A stretch of 64,000 bases of DNA from Coriaria nepalensis (taxonomy: Eukaryota; Streptophyta; Magnoliopsida; Cucurbitales; Coriariaceae). The notes under the pieces were generated by a model, which saw only the letters and a program-made list of their open reading frames with translations, was not told where the DNA came from and did no database searches. The stretch lies in NCBI GenBank assembly GCA_027186245.1, contig CP114492.1, forward strand, positions 5,158,501 through 5,222,500, read 5' to 3'. Position numbers and translations under genes: made by a program. Positions within the stretch are counted from its first letter, which is position 1. The number at the start of each line of letters is the position of its first letter. Of this stretch, positions 1 to 13,300 are shown in pieces.

Positions 1-281
1 CTTTCATTTGCCTATAATTATATACAAGACCATTCATATTATCTATGGAATTAGAACCTGAGCTCTATTTATGATTCATTTTTTCTATCTCATTTCAGTG
101 GTCCTTATTGATTTTTTCAGCATAATTCCAGAAAAGAAAGAAGTTTTTTTTTCTCACGAGGTTGTCAAGAAATGATATAAAACAATTTTAGACTGGTTCC
201 TACAATCTGATATGCATTATTTTTCTTACTCTAAAGAGATGGAAAAATTTTGTTACTTTTGGAAGAGAAGCATTCATTCAC

Positions 282-3200
282 CTTGCAATACTTGCTTGGC
301 TAATGGTCCAACTGTAACATAAGCATTTGTGGCATAAGCTGTATGTTGAAATTCTTCTTTCTATACCCATGAAAAGATTCAAAATCAGAAATAAGGAAAT
401 GAAAACGGCTTATCTCTCCAATGTCAAAATAAATATATGTAAAGCAGGACTGACTGAATAAGGGGATACAGAGAGAGAGAGAGGGAGAGAGAAGGAGGGA
501 GAAAAAGATTTGGACAGACGGGAATAGGGATGCAGAAGTATACATCTGAACATTCAAATTATCATCAGCTACGTGATATCTGATCCCTTAAGGCCCAATG
601 GGTCTATATAAAAGAATGCATCAATCTTCCACTGAATGTCGGTTATAATCTAACAGTCAGAAACTGTCTCATTATTATTATTATTTACTGTTACTAACAC
701 TACTATTTTCCGAAAACATAAAATAGTATCTTATTAATAAGCCAAGTATAAACAGGAAGGGATTCTCACCAAAACACGATCTAGTATAAGTTTCACAACA
801 AGTTGTTCTATTTCGTCTCTCCTTAGGTTAGAACCTGAAGAACGTGGATGGAAAAGACAAACTATCATTGGCAAGAATGAAGTATAGGTTTCAAATATCA
901 ATACAAGAAATAGAAAGAACTAATCATAGGTTTCAACCAAAATTGTACCAGCCGCCCCAAATGGTTTGGGAGATATATCCCAAAATAATAGAAGAGACGT
1001 TTATAGTTACATGAAGCTCAAAATAAAAAGAGATACTTAGAGACTTCTCAAGTAAACAGGTTAATTGTGTTTTTAGGATTTTACTTTCAATAGTTACTGA
1101 TATTTAAGTTTTTGGGTTTTCAATTTTTTCTCATGTGCATCAATATGTTCCTAATTCTAATTAAACTAATCCATCACGAAGACTGCTTCTTGCCAGTTCA
1201 TAAAAACATCTACAAGATTGGATGTGGACAACCCTCTCCCTCCCATACAATATATCCCCACCTCCTACAGGTAAAACCATGAACTTCGTAGTTCGTACAC
1301 GAAGGTTAAATACACTATAATGCTTTTAATACTCAAATAGGTAAACTAGAGAATTTGTAAACTGTAGGCGATCAGAACAAACTTTCCTACTTGCAGGACA
1401 CCAAATGCCGTGAAAAGTATAGACAAAATAATAGGGGACAAGGACTACGTGTATTTTTTGCAAGAAAATGGGAGTAATAAGGGATTAGTTGCCAGCTTTC
1501 TATTTCCAGAGGCCTTTATACCTGATTAGGACCACTCACGTATGTCTAATTGTCTATCTTCACTATCAATTTTTTTGTTCTTTTTCCAAATGAATATGAA
1601 AAAAGATCACCCACCATCTCATTCTCACAGAAAACATAGTTATATGAAATATAAAGTTCATTGACATTTTGACCATGGGTGTTGTTAACAAAACATGTAT
1701 TTCATTCTCGCATGCCCCTTGTAACAAAACTTGGGACCTTGTGGAGACAACCTTTGCAATGTTTTCCATTTCGAACAGATCAAGGAGCCAAACCTTTGTG
1801 AAATATATTAAAAAAAAATCTTAATTTGAAAAAACTAGAGATTATTCAAGATTATCAAATTTTGTGGTTTCAATGATTTAACAATGACTCACCATACACA
1901 AATGGTCCATAGAGGATATTCCTTTATAACATTTGTAACAAAGAGAAAAGTATAAATAGAGAACCTAAAACTATGCGAATTCTACCGTCATGAATGAAAC
2001 TAGAAATCAACTATGAATTGGTTCTTTTCATATTGGTGACAGATGCATAAAATATGTGTGCCTGATCTTCTGTGCAAGAAGAAGTCACTTGTAAATATAG
2101 TAGGATGCTAATAACAAAGCCATAAAACCAACCTAGTTTCTTCTGCTCTGTTTTCATTTTGTCGACCATCTGCAACATTGTCATTCTCTGATTTTTCTCT
2201 TGAGCATTTTGTAACAATGAAAACATAAGTTTGGCATGACCTAGAGGAGAAGAAAAAGATATTTACAATGACATGTAATCATAGCACTCATCATTCCAGT
2301 GGTTGGGAATCAGACACTAAAATACAGGAATAAGAACACAACCAAATGTCATCATAAACTACTACGGAAATCAAAATTGGTTAGAATTGTATTAAAGACA
2401 ACATTTAAAGTTCATTCCAGAGTTATTTGGGAGAGTAAATTTGTATTCATCATGACTGTTATATATATGGTAATTTATAGTTGAAAATGTATGAACCATT
2501 TTAACAGTTTTAACAATCCAAATTCAAGAAAATAATTAATAATAATAATCGAAACATCAATATAACTAAAGTTTGTGATGATCCTTGATCAAATAAATAA
2601 TATTTTACGACACAATCTAACTGAAATTACAGTTAGAAGAAAACCTAGTTTATTCCAGCTATAGCTAAAAAGTTAATCAGAATACACCCTAACTTAGTTT
2701 ACTATATATTTTCTAATTAGGTTTCTTCATAAAATACAAATAAATAAATTAAGTGGGAGAAAAAAAACTTAAGTCACCGCAAAATGAATCAGGTGCTGAC
2801 AAGTTATATCGAGTCTATAGACATCTTGACGGCAAGTTGACAACACTCTTTCTCTTCCCATCCTTCTTTAGATATTTTATGTTCTGTATATGATAAAGAA
2901 ATAGGTAGCTGTCTTTCTTATTTCTCCTTCTTGAATAACTAAAGAGAATGAGGGAAGAGAATAAATTAAGTTTAGAGGCTAAAAGTTTTGTGCTTTCTGA
3001 CTGTTTTAGACTAGGAGAATACACATCAAACATAATAATAGAGCCTAAACCAAAGCCCGTGATAGAGGCTTGATTGCATAAATGATTCCCTTTGATTATT
3101 CTACTAGAAAGGGAATAACCTCCTAATATTCAGCTGCCTAATATTAAACTCAGCAGACAATTAGCACACCACTTTCAATCTAAATTCTTTCCCCCATTGA

Positions 3201-4359
3201 AGACCCTTCAAGCATTGTACATCCTAGAATAAGTTTCAATCCACCAAATTCCAGAAGAAAATTGTTTTAATTTCCCATTACTTAACACTTTCAAAAACCC
3301 TAATCCCTCTGTGATATTCTTAACTGAAAAACCACAGGTTTCTAATTTCTGTCTGACATCGAACCAATTATTATTTCTTTCATTTCTTTTCTTTTCTTTT
3401 CTTTTCATGGGCTACTTGATATTTATAGTGCAATCAAGTCCCATGACTCAACCCTTTCAAAAACCCTAATCCCTCTCTGTGATATTCTTAACTGAAAAAC
3501 CACAGTTTTCTAATTTCTATCTGACATCGAACCAATTATTATTTCTTTCATTTCTTTTCTTTTCTTTTCATGGGCTACTTGATATTTATAGCGCAATCAA
3601 TTCCCATGACTCAACACTTTCAAAAATCCTAATCCCTCTCTGTGATATTCTTAACTGAAAAAAACCACAGTTTTCTAATTTATGTCTGACATTGAACCAA
3701 TTATTATTTCTCTCTTTTCTTTTCTTTCCTTTTCTTTTCTTTTCATGCGCTATATAGCGCAATCAATCACCTTTCCTGGGGAACTTTGTCATCAACATTC
3801 CATAACTAAAGTTTGGTGATTGAGGTATATCAACAACACAGAGATATAACTAAAGTTTTACATGCAAACACCTGAACTTTCAAGGAGAGGGAAAGAATTG
3901 ACAAGAATAATGTATCTTACTCCCAAAGCTCAATGATGAGGAATCTCAAAAAAGATGTCCCATCAGTGAACAAAGAATCCAAAAGATCCCGACATGTACA
4001 AAGACAAAGTAATATTGAAATATGGTGAGAAAAATAAAATGAAAGTGAGGCCTGCAAAAGGAAATAGATTAGGACAAATGAAGTAAACACAAACAAGTTA
4101 TGCAATGTAGGAAAATGATTTGAGAACATACAGCAAACGTCCACTTCCTTAATCTCATTTGAGGAAGCACAATTGTCGCACATCCCTAAAAAATTATGGA
4201 ACAGAATCTGCAATTATTTCTCCAGTTGAAGCGGCAATATAATAAGAAATTGAAAGTACAAATTTAAATATAATACAAAATAGGAAGTATACCATTGCAA
4301 TCTTGTAAAGGCTCAGCGAAATGCCGGGAAAAAGCAGCACGACGGCACTCTTTTTTAGA
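282..4359 (-). CDS. RECQL2: RECQL2 exons 14-18: zinc-binding and winged-helix (RQC) region
   Basis: Exons 4293-4359, 4132-4185, 2133-2240, 770-834 and 282-360 encode residues 447-570. Four cysteines (about residues 451, 467, 471 and 474, the last two in GMCDNC) form the RecQ zinc-binding module. The following exons match the winged-helix part of RQC: a KNQRMTMLQ segment, then an RRDEIEQL helix, then [12 protein letters not shown], which ends in PLAKQVLQ before the donor at 281-280. The exon 14 motif reads FSRHF where I would expect FFRHF. This is conservative enough to be natural variation. The remaining C-terminal tail is not in the window. Confidence 0.88.
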
Positions 4360-7300
4360 CTGCAGTTAAGAAAAATTAACCGAAGTTTACAGGTAAAATG
4401 TCTTTATATGCACAACCAATTTGAATGTTACTAATCAAATGCGCGAGATCATAAATCATTTGATAAAAGATCACAGAAAAGAGGAAAATGGGGAAGGTGG
4501 GGGGGCGGGGGGGGTATTTTGCCTCCCATGAAGGAAATTTTCAGATATAGAATTTAGAGCATCGCCACAAGTACTTGAAGAATTTAGTTATCAGACATTA
4601 TACAAGACAAATAATTTGGATCTATTACGTTCACAAAACTGATTACTAGAATTGCAGGAGTAGATAATTATCACAAGTAGAATGAAACTACGAAGTTAAA
4701 TTAACTAAAATATCGAGATTCAATAATTACAAGTGAATTATATTACGGCTTAGAGGAAAGTGACAGACAACTTGGTCAAAATCTACGGAAATATCCACAT
4801 ATAACTTGCATGTTCCAGCCCTTGTTTGGGAAACAACAAAGTTTATAAGACAAAATGAGCCAACATTCAACACCAAGACTCTTTCTGGGAACATTAAATT
4901 ATGCCAAGTACAAATATAACGAATACTTCATATTCTCTTTTCCATTTTCCTCAGGCAAAAGTGCCATATGAGTGAGCATTTGAAACAGAAGGGGTGCTAA
5001 CTAAAATATACTTAGAAAATTTATGACATAATCAAATGCAAGTCACAGTGACTTGCTATAAGGACTTACCAGATTTTTCTGCACAATTCAACCAGGTGTA
5101 ATACCTAGCCAGAAATGTGTGGAAACCACAAGGATTGCCTTCTATTCTAAATGATATTTAGTTGAATATGTAAATTAAACTTACACACTCACAAAATGAG
5201 TAATTCACTCTTCCAAGGTGGTCATTCACATCTCCTTAATCTGTTTCTGTATGATCACTGTAATTCCTAGCCTTGAATCATCTTTCAGCACCCAAACTAA
5301 TTTAGTGTGACTAGTGGAAACCCTACCTATATCCTTTTCACTTTTAAGATACTTCCAGAAGTCTCTAGCTTTCTATCTAGTACGTAAGAATTGAAATCTT
5401 ACATCCATAGTCCCAAAAAGAGCAGAATCTTGAGAATATCTACACACCGCATAATCAGACTTGTCGAATTTTTCAAGTTTCTCGGAAATGAAGAAACATC
5501 CGAAGAATTCAAATTTAACTAGAAAGATATTATTATATACAAAAATGAACCAGTAATAGAGAAAAAAAGGTACAAGCTAACCACTAGGAACACAAAGTTA
5601 GAAAAGGATGCAGAGTATAGAGAATAGTACCTGGCAGTATCTAACTATATCATAGAGATTCTGCAGTCCAGAATTTTCATAGAACACCATTGAACTCTGC
5701 TCATATGAGTATTGCATTCAATGATTGTGCAATAGTTGTAAAGTTATTAAGTAGATAGAATGGTATAAATGATCTCACTTGCTTAGGAACATCACCAGGC
5801 CTAAAGTAAAGTAAGCATTCAGAAGGGAGTCCATCTCGTCCAGCTCGACCACTTTCCTGCAGGAGGGACACATTACTGAAAGAAATATTGAAAAATAAAA
5901 GCAGTTTAGATGTATAAGGGGGAAACCTGATAGTACGTTTCCATTGATTTGCTCAGGCTGTGATGGATAACAAACCTAACTAGAAATACATATTTAGGTT
6001 ATCAGAATAAACAAGAACATAATAGAGCATATGGAGATATAAATGTTGTTGAACTATACAACGAGTGGAGTTAGCTCAAGTGGTAGAGCCAATGGGTCCC
6101 AAGTCCAAGTCACCAGGGGGAATATGGGATCATGCTCTGATCCTCTTTTAGGGAAAAAATAAATAAAAATAAAAAGAGATAAAAAGTAAAAAATAAATGA
6201 TGACCTATAATGAAGAGCATATCACTAGATGAATATATGTATATGCTAAGAATGTAATAGTCTATCATAATTCGAACGGTCAAGCCCTACATTTAATTAG
6301 ACTACCTCCCTCCCTTGAAACAGGATGAGGGAAAAAAACTTGCATAAAATGTATTTCTATGAATGAAATAGCAAGCTACACTCTCTTTATGAATAAAAAC
6401 TAATTTCTCGAATCAGCTGTTTCGGAATCATCCAACAGTATTAAGCTGAATATTGAAATTTTTGTACTGAATGAAAAGTGACCAAGCCATGAGGAGGTCA
6501 TCATAGCCACAAAACAATATACTTCCTCTCATTCAAACCAACCAAGAGAAAGAATTTGCGATTTCATTTTTGCAAATCCCCACACTCCCACACCCAAACA
6601 TACTACTACCTCATGTCAGCACAGTAAGGGAATGACCCAAGAACAGAACAACATCAATATCCTTATCAGATCAATCTGAATAGCTTTTGCAATTGCACTC
6701 TATATGACAAGCCCAATCAAACTTGATTCCACGCTTGATTGTTTTCTAACAAATAAAATAATGATTATTTCCTCATTTCTTAAGAAAATCAACATTTTTA
6801 TAGCATGACCAAGCAGATGTGATATTCTACTGGTAGGAAATAAGTACACTGACAGTGCTATTGATCAGAAAGGGCAATCAAAAGGATTGAGATCGGAGCA
6901 GTAGAGGAGGTAGGCCTAACCCAAGTGTAAGCTAGTAGACTCCTGATCAACTTGCTGTTGATTGTGAATATAACAATGTTCCTGATATTCTATATTTTCC
7001 TGAAAAGGCGCTCAACCTAGAGGAACTGTTCACGATATTTCAAAGAAGGCAAGGGTTTTTACAGAACTTCACCTTATGTACAACTAAAATTCAATTTATG
7101 AGATACAAAAATAGAAGGTGGATGATTTATCCATTGATTCCCCCCTCTCGTGTTTTATTTGTACTATATATTTCTACACTAAAAAAATGCAGTCTTCTAT
7201 AATGACAAGAACCTTTTTTTTATATAATTTTTTTTTAATAAGGGGTCAATGCCATAGGATTGGATTAATACAGGTACTAAGTACGCATACATATTGACCT

Positions 7301-10300
7301 TCCAAATGATATAAAGAAATAAATGAGAGAAAGTAATAGGAAACCATAAATCACTAATAACAACAGAATTCGTAAATACTGACCATCTGGTTTGTTGATT
7401 CCCATACCAAAAGCTACCTTGATATCCAGAATAAAAAGAAAAAGAAAACAAAATGATATTAGAATAACAGCCAGCAAGATAGCCTCAAGTACTTTAGAAT
7501 AATGCGATAATTACTGCAGCAATACTTACAGTACCAACAATAATTTGTAGCTTGTTATTGCTCCATCTGTAAAGTCAAATGTGGGAAAAAAAAAGGTAGA
7601 GGAAAAAGTTATGCATCAAAGAAACTTTGTCGTACAGGGTTCAATAATTTTTCACATTTCACTTTACAAACTTTCTTATGCAGCAAACACTTTTTCTGTT
7701 CTTGTACAGGAGGGCTCAATAATTCAAAATTGTCAGCAAATGGCCAAGTATATATCAAGCAAGGATTTCCACATATATCAAAGTCCAAAACTACGGTGCT
7801 CCATAATCTATTCCTGAAGATTTTTAATAGAGGGCACAGTATCATTTTGGTGCTGCCGAGGATTCCTCACATAGTGATCCAATCCTATTACTCACATACT
7901 GAATCAAGGAGACAAGTATCAGAGACTAAACCATAAATATTGTTTCAAAAGGAGAGTGGAATTAAGACTGCATATATATGAAATTATTCTAGAGTCCTAG
8001 ACCCTCATTCAGGCACAAGCACGTTTAAATACCTTACCATATTAGAATAACACTCAAACCAAGAACAAAAGCAGGATCTACTGAATGTGATTAAATTCGA
8101 CTGGGATGAATAGACAATAATTTTTTATTGAAGAGTTATAATTTTTGTGGATATATTAATTTTTTTAATTAATAAAAATTTGACAAACGTGATTAGTTAC
8201 TTTTTTTTTTAATTGAGGTGTCATAATTTGATTGCGTACTGTTATCAATATTTTAATCAAAAAGTCAGATTTAATTTAATTAGTGTTGTTGATTTTTTAA
8301 CTAATATGTTTGACATGCATCAGAATTGGATTGGTTAATCACAATTTTTTAATTGAACTGTCATAATTTTATTGTTTATTGATAATTCAGAAGCCCAACA
8401 AATAAAACATTATTTCTAATTCTTAATATAATTGCTCTCTACAATTTTCTAATATTTTTGTTATTAGAAAGGTGTGTTCATTTTTTCTTCAAAATTGTTT
8501 ACTAATTTGATATTATTCTTTTACTAAATTTCTGTTATTAAGTAAAATGTAGATTGAATTATTTATGATTAGTATGCATTTAGGTTTAAAATTTTCAAAT
8601 TTAGGTTTGAGTATGATAGATGAAATTTTCAAGTTTTATAATTTGGGAATTTTAGAATAATAGATCTAGGATACTAAATTAAGAGTTCGGTTGAAATAGA
8701 TTTGGAGTTTTATATTTTTGTGCCTCAGATTCAAGATTGTTGAGATTTTTGTTTGTTTGATTTGATTTCGTCACGTTAAAATTGAACCCTAAAGTGCAAA
8801 TCGATCTAGTGAAATGTCAGATTAATTTCGTCACGTCAGAGGTTGAATCTGTTCATTTGACTATCTGAAGACTATGCTTCGTATCAGTGATGTGGGTTGA
8901 GTGGGTCAGTTGAAAGCAATTAGAGAAATAAGTGTAAACTTGAAATAATATAAAATTTCTTTAAATTTTTTGCAGGATGATAAATTCAAATTTTTAGGTT
9001 TAGATTAAAGAATTAAGAGTGTTTATTAGATTGTTGTGTTTAAGATTTAAGATTGTTGAGATTTTTGTTTGCTTGATGTATGTCACTAGATGAAATCTAG
9101 AACGCAATTGGATTTAATCATGTTAACGTCAAGTTGGTCAAAATTGCTCGATGTTTGAAGTGAACGGTGTAAAATAGCTCATTTGGTACCTCCTCTAAAA
9201 AAGTTTAACTAAATCGGCGTAAACTTCAATATTTTATAATAAAAAATTTTATAAGAGAAGATTTTAGCATTCGGTCAGTTAAATGGTCAAAAGATCAGGT
9301 TTAATTACTCTGAAACTCGACCAATAGTATCAGTTTTAGCAGTAAGGTCTAGATAGGGTTTGTGGTTGAGCGGTTTGGTTCTTGACCTGTGATTTATCAC
9401 TCCTAATTAGTAGAACTGAGTCTGTTAATTATTAGACAACTTTTATATTGTTCAAATTATGTGCAGCAACTGTTGTTAAATGATTATAACATGCTTGTCA
9501 TATTCGTTAATTTCTATTACTAAATTTCAGTATCATGAGAAATTGAATACTTGTATTGAAAGTATATATTTTTTAATTATACATACTTAGTACTAACTAC
9601 AAGTCTGAATATAAGACCTGAAACATATAATTTAAATATAAAGAATTATTATATAGGTTTTATTAATAGTTTTAATAGATTGGTGCAACGTGTGGTGTAC
9701 TAGTTAATTGTGAATAAATCAAGTCTCTACTAGCCTGTAATGAATTGCTTTAGTTTTATCCAACAAATTGATTAATAAGGATCTTATAAATCTGTCATGA
9801 GCTGATAAAGAATTGAGATCAAAAGGTATCTATTAGACCCCCGGTTTTGCATACTTATGTTAGGAGAAATAAGGCCTAGCATACTATAGTTATTATTATT
9901 ATTAGTTGGATTATTAGTATTATTAGTCTTATTATTATAAGGGGGGGTTATTTTGGTAATTGGTGGTTAGTAAGGTAATAAGCAATAGTAGGGTTAGGGT
10001 TTGGCATCATTGAGGATTTTGGAGAGTAAGAACTCTTAGGGAAAGACGGTCTACTCTCGAATCGTAGACCAATCTATATTATTTTAATTTTTTTGGTTAT
10101 TGAAGAATAAAGTTTAGTCTTATTCGTATTTATCTAGACCGGGTCCTATCAAATTGGTATCAGAGCACTCGATCGACGATGGTTGTGAAGAAGGTAGAGG
10201 CACTTTAGGAGAAATTGGAGAGCGAAGTATCGGCGATTAAGACAACAATCGAAGAACGCTTCTCGACAGTGCAACAACAGTTTTCGTCGCTGGAAGCTAT

Positions 10301-13300
10301 GTTGGTGAAACTGACCGAGATGCAAGTTCGGTCATTGCCGAACCTTGATCAACCTACGGGCGGTCGGGTATTAGGGGAAATCAAGGGAGAAGGCAGCCAG
10401 GGCTGTCGCACGGGAGGCGAGCAGGCTGCAGGGGGAGAATCGAGGGCAGGCTGTGCCGTGGGGGGCACCGTGGAAGGTCAAGCTAGAGGCGCCTTTGGGG
10501 GCGACTCGAGTAGCGGGTTGAAGGCAGCGGCACCACAGCAGGGGCTGGCCGAAAGGGGTCAATTCCGACCAAGGGAAAAATGGACAGAGCAAAGTCCCGC
10601 AGATTGCTCTACAGGTGGAACCGCCGCGAGCGGCGAGGTAAGGACGCCAAGGGTAGATTTTAGGGTTCCGGCGAAACCCCCTTGGGGGGGGCAAGGGCAG
10701 CGTGGGCGGGACAAGGCAGGATGTGGACTGACTCGCAGATTCGCAAGTTGAAGATGCCAATCTTTGAAGGCGAGAATGCAACCGCATGGGTCTATAGGGT
10801 GGAAAGATACTTCGCGGTTAACGGGATGTTCAAGGAGGAAAAGTTGCAAGCAGCAGGTCTCTGTTTGAAGGGACCGGCGTTGTCATGGTTCCAATGGTGA
10901 GAGCATCGCCAACCATTTGGGTCGTGGGCGAAATTCAAGCAACGAGTAATGATGAGGTTTGGGACCTCACAAGATGGGGACTTGTACGAGCAGTTTTTGG
11001 CCCTTCATCAAGAGGGGATAGTTTTGGAATATCGGGAGAAATTTGAGTTGCTTTCAGGCTCATTAACGGGTGTCTCTCTGAAGGTCTTAGAGGGGAATTT
11101 TCTAAAAGGGTTGCAGCTGGAAATTCGGGCAGCATTGAGGTTGCTTCGGCCACAAGGATTGGGGGAATATATGGACTTGGCATTACAGGTGGAGGAAAAG
11201 AAAAATGCCAAGAAACAGCAAAAGAACAGCACCAGCAGTTTTGTTTCCAAAAGCCCGTTTAGGAACTATAACACTCGGACTCATACTGTCACCGTTGGTA
11301 AAGAGGCTTCGGGAGAGAGGAGAACCGGAATAAGACCGGAGGGGAGTTTTAAAAGGCTGACGAAGACCGAGATAGCGAATAAAAGGGCGAAAGGATTGTG
11401 TTTTCGTTGTGACGAAAAATTCTCGCCCTGGCATCGATGCGAGGATAGGAGGCTCCAAGTGTTAACGGTCGGGGATGAGGATAAGGATATGGGGGAAACA
11501 GAGGATGAAGGGGAGGAGGATCCGGTGCATCACGATCTGGACATGGCCAAAGTGTCGCTGAATTTGGTGGTCAGGCTCACACCTTACCACACCATGAAAC
11601 TAAAGGGGGACATTCAGGGCAGGACGTAGTGGTCCTTATCAATAGTGGAGCCACCCATAATTTCATCTCTAACCGGGTCGTTCATAAATTGGGCCTCGAA
11701 TTGAAGGATACGGGCAGTCACGGGGTAACTCTTGGGACCGGCACTACGGTACAAAGCATGGGAACTTGCAAAAACCTTCGATTAGTTATGCAAGGGATAG
11801 AGCTAATTAACGACTTCTTGCTCTTGGACTTGGGCAGTTCGGATGTGATCTTAGGTATGAAATGGTTGACTTCAATGGGCGAGATGACAGTGAATTGGAA
11901 GCTGTTGAGAATGCATTTTCAGAGTAAGGAGCAAACCGTGGTGCTCGAAGGGGATCCGAGTCTGTGTAAGACTCTAGTGGCCTTGAAGACAATCCTGCAG
12001 ACTATCGAGCGAGAAGGGCAAGGGTTCCTAGTCGAGGTGAACACGCATGTGGGGGTGGAACAGGGGGAGATCCGCACGGTGGAGGAGGCCGTGCTAGAGG
12101 TCGTGGACCGATTCAGTGATGTGTTTCGCATACTCGAAGGGCTGCCCCCAAGAAGGGATCACGAGCATTCGATAATATTGAAGGAAGGGGTTTCCCCAAT
12201 TAGTGTGCAGCCTTACCGTTATCCGCAAGCCCAGAAAGATGAAATCGAGCGATTGGTGAACGAGATGTTAGATGCCGGCATTATATAGCCTAGTATGAGT
12301 CCATTTTCTAGCCTGGTTTTGTTGGTCAAGAAGAAAGATGGAAGTTGGCGGTTCTGTGTGGATTATCGTGCTTTGAACAAAGGGACTGTACCAGATAAAT
12401 TCCCTATTCCGGTCATTGATGAGCTATTGGATGAGTTACACAGAGCTAGGGTGTTCTCTAAGCTCGACTTGAAGTCGGGTTAGAACTAAATTAGAATGCG
12501 GAAGGAGGATGCGGCAAAGACGGCGTTTTGGACTCACGCGGGCCATTATGAGTTCTTAGTGATGCCTTTTGGCCTCACTAATGCCCCGACAACGTTTCAG
12601 TCGCTCATGAATAAGATATTCCAACGATACTTGAGAAAGTTCATGCTCGTATTCTTTGACGACATCTTGATCTATAGCCGCTCCAAGAGGAGCACTTGGA
12701 CCATTTGACGGTTGTGTTGACCGAACTACGAGGTCAAAAATTATATGCGAATGAGAAGAAGTGCACTTTCGAGCAACGTAATGTTGAGCATTTGGGCCAC
12801 ATTGTTTCAGGTGAGGGGGACTCGACAGATCGGACGAAGGTGGCAGCTATGTTGGCTTGGCCGGCACCGAAAACCTTGAAGGAGTTATGGGGATTTTTGG
12901 GGTTAACTGGATATTATCACAAATTCGTCAAGGGATATGACACAATCGCGGGACCCTTAACGGAGCTACTCAAGAAAGATAACTTTTGTTGGGGCAAATC
13001 GGTGGCCGCAGCTTTCCCTGAATTAAAGTAAGCAATGGCGAATGTCCCGGTACGGGTTAGGGACTGTCCTCATGCGGATTGTCGCCCGATAGCGTATTTT
13101 AGTCAAGTTTTGACGCCACGAGCCCGTCTTAAGTCTATCTATGAACGCGAGCTCATGGCCATTGCGTTTGCGGTACAAAAATGGAGGCCGTATTTGTTGG
13201 GTAGGCGGTTTATCGTCCGTACGAATCAGCGGAGTTTGAAATACTTGTTGGAGGATCATCAACGTTGGCTGTCCAAACTGTTAGGCTACGATTTTTAAAT

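Noticed and set aside
1566..1769. Minus-strand frame with QVLLQG, first taken as the RECQL2 C-terminus
   Set aside because: The genuine exon with PLAKQVLQ and [12 protein letters not shown] is at 282-360 and joins in phase through 770-834. The 1566-1769 frame has no such continuity and is intron sequence.
2011..2226. Separate small gene starting at a Met in [12 protein letters not shown]
   Set aside because: It is an internal Met of RECQL2 exon 16 (2133-2240); the frame beyond the donor is intron.
3284..3775. AAACCCTAATCCCT reminiscent of plant telomere repeats
   Set aside because: It occurs once per 165 bp unit, not as tandem 7-mers, so this is not an interstitial telomere.
6064..6140. Functional tRNA gene
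   Set aside because: Only the 5' half and box B resemble a tRNA. Acceptor and anticodon stems do not pair, and an A-rich tail follows.
10371..10849. Long minus-strand frames opposite gypsy gag
   Set aside because: They mirror the GC-rich Gly/Arg linker of gag, have no recognised domain, and are antisense shadows.
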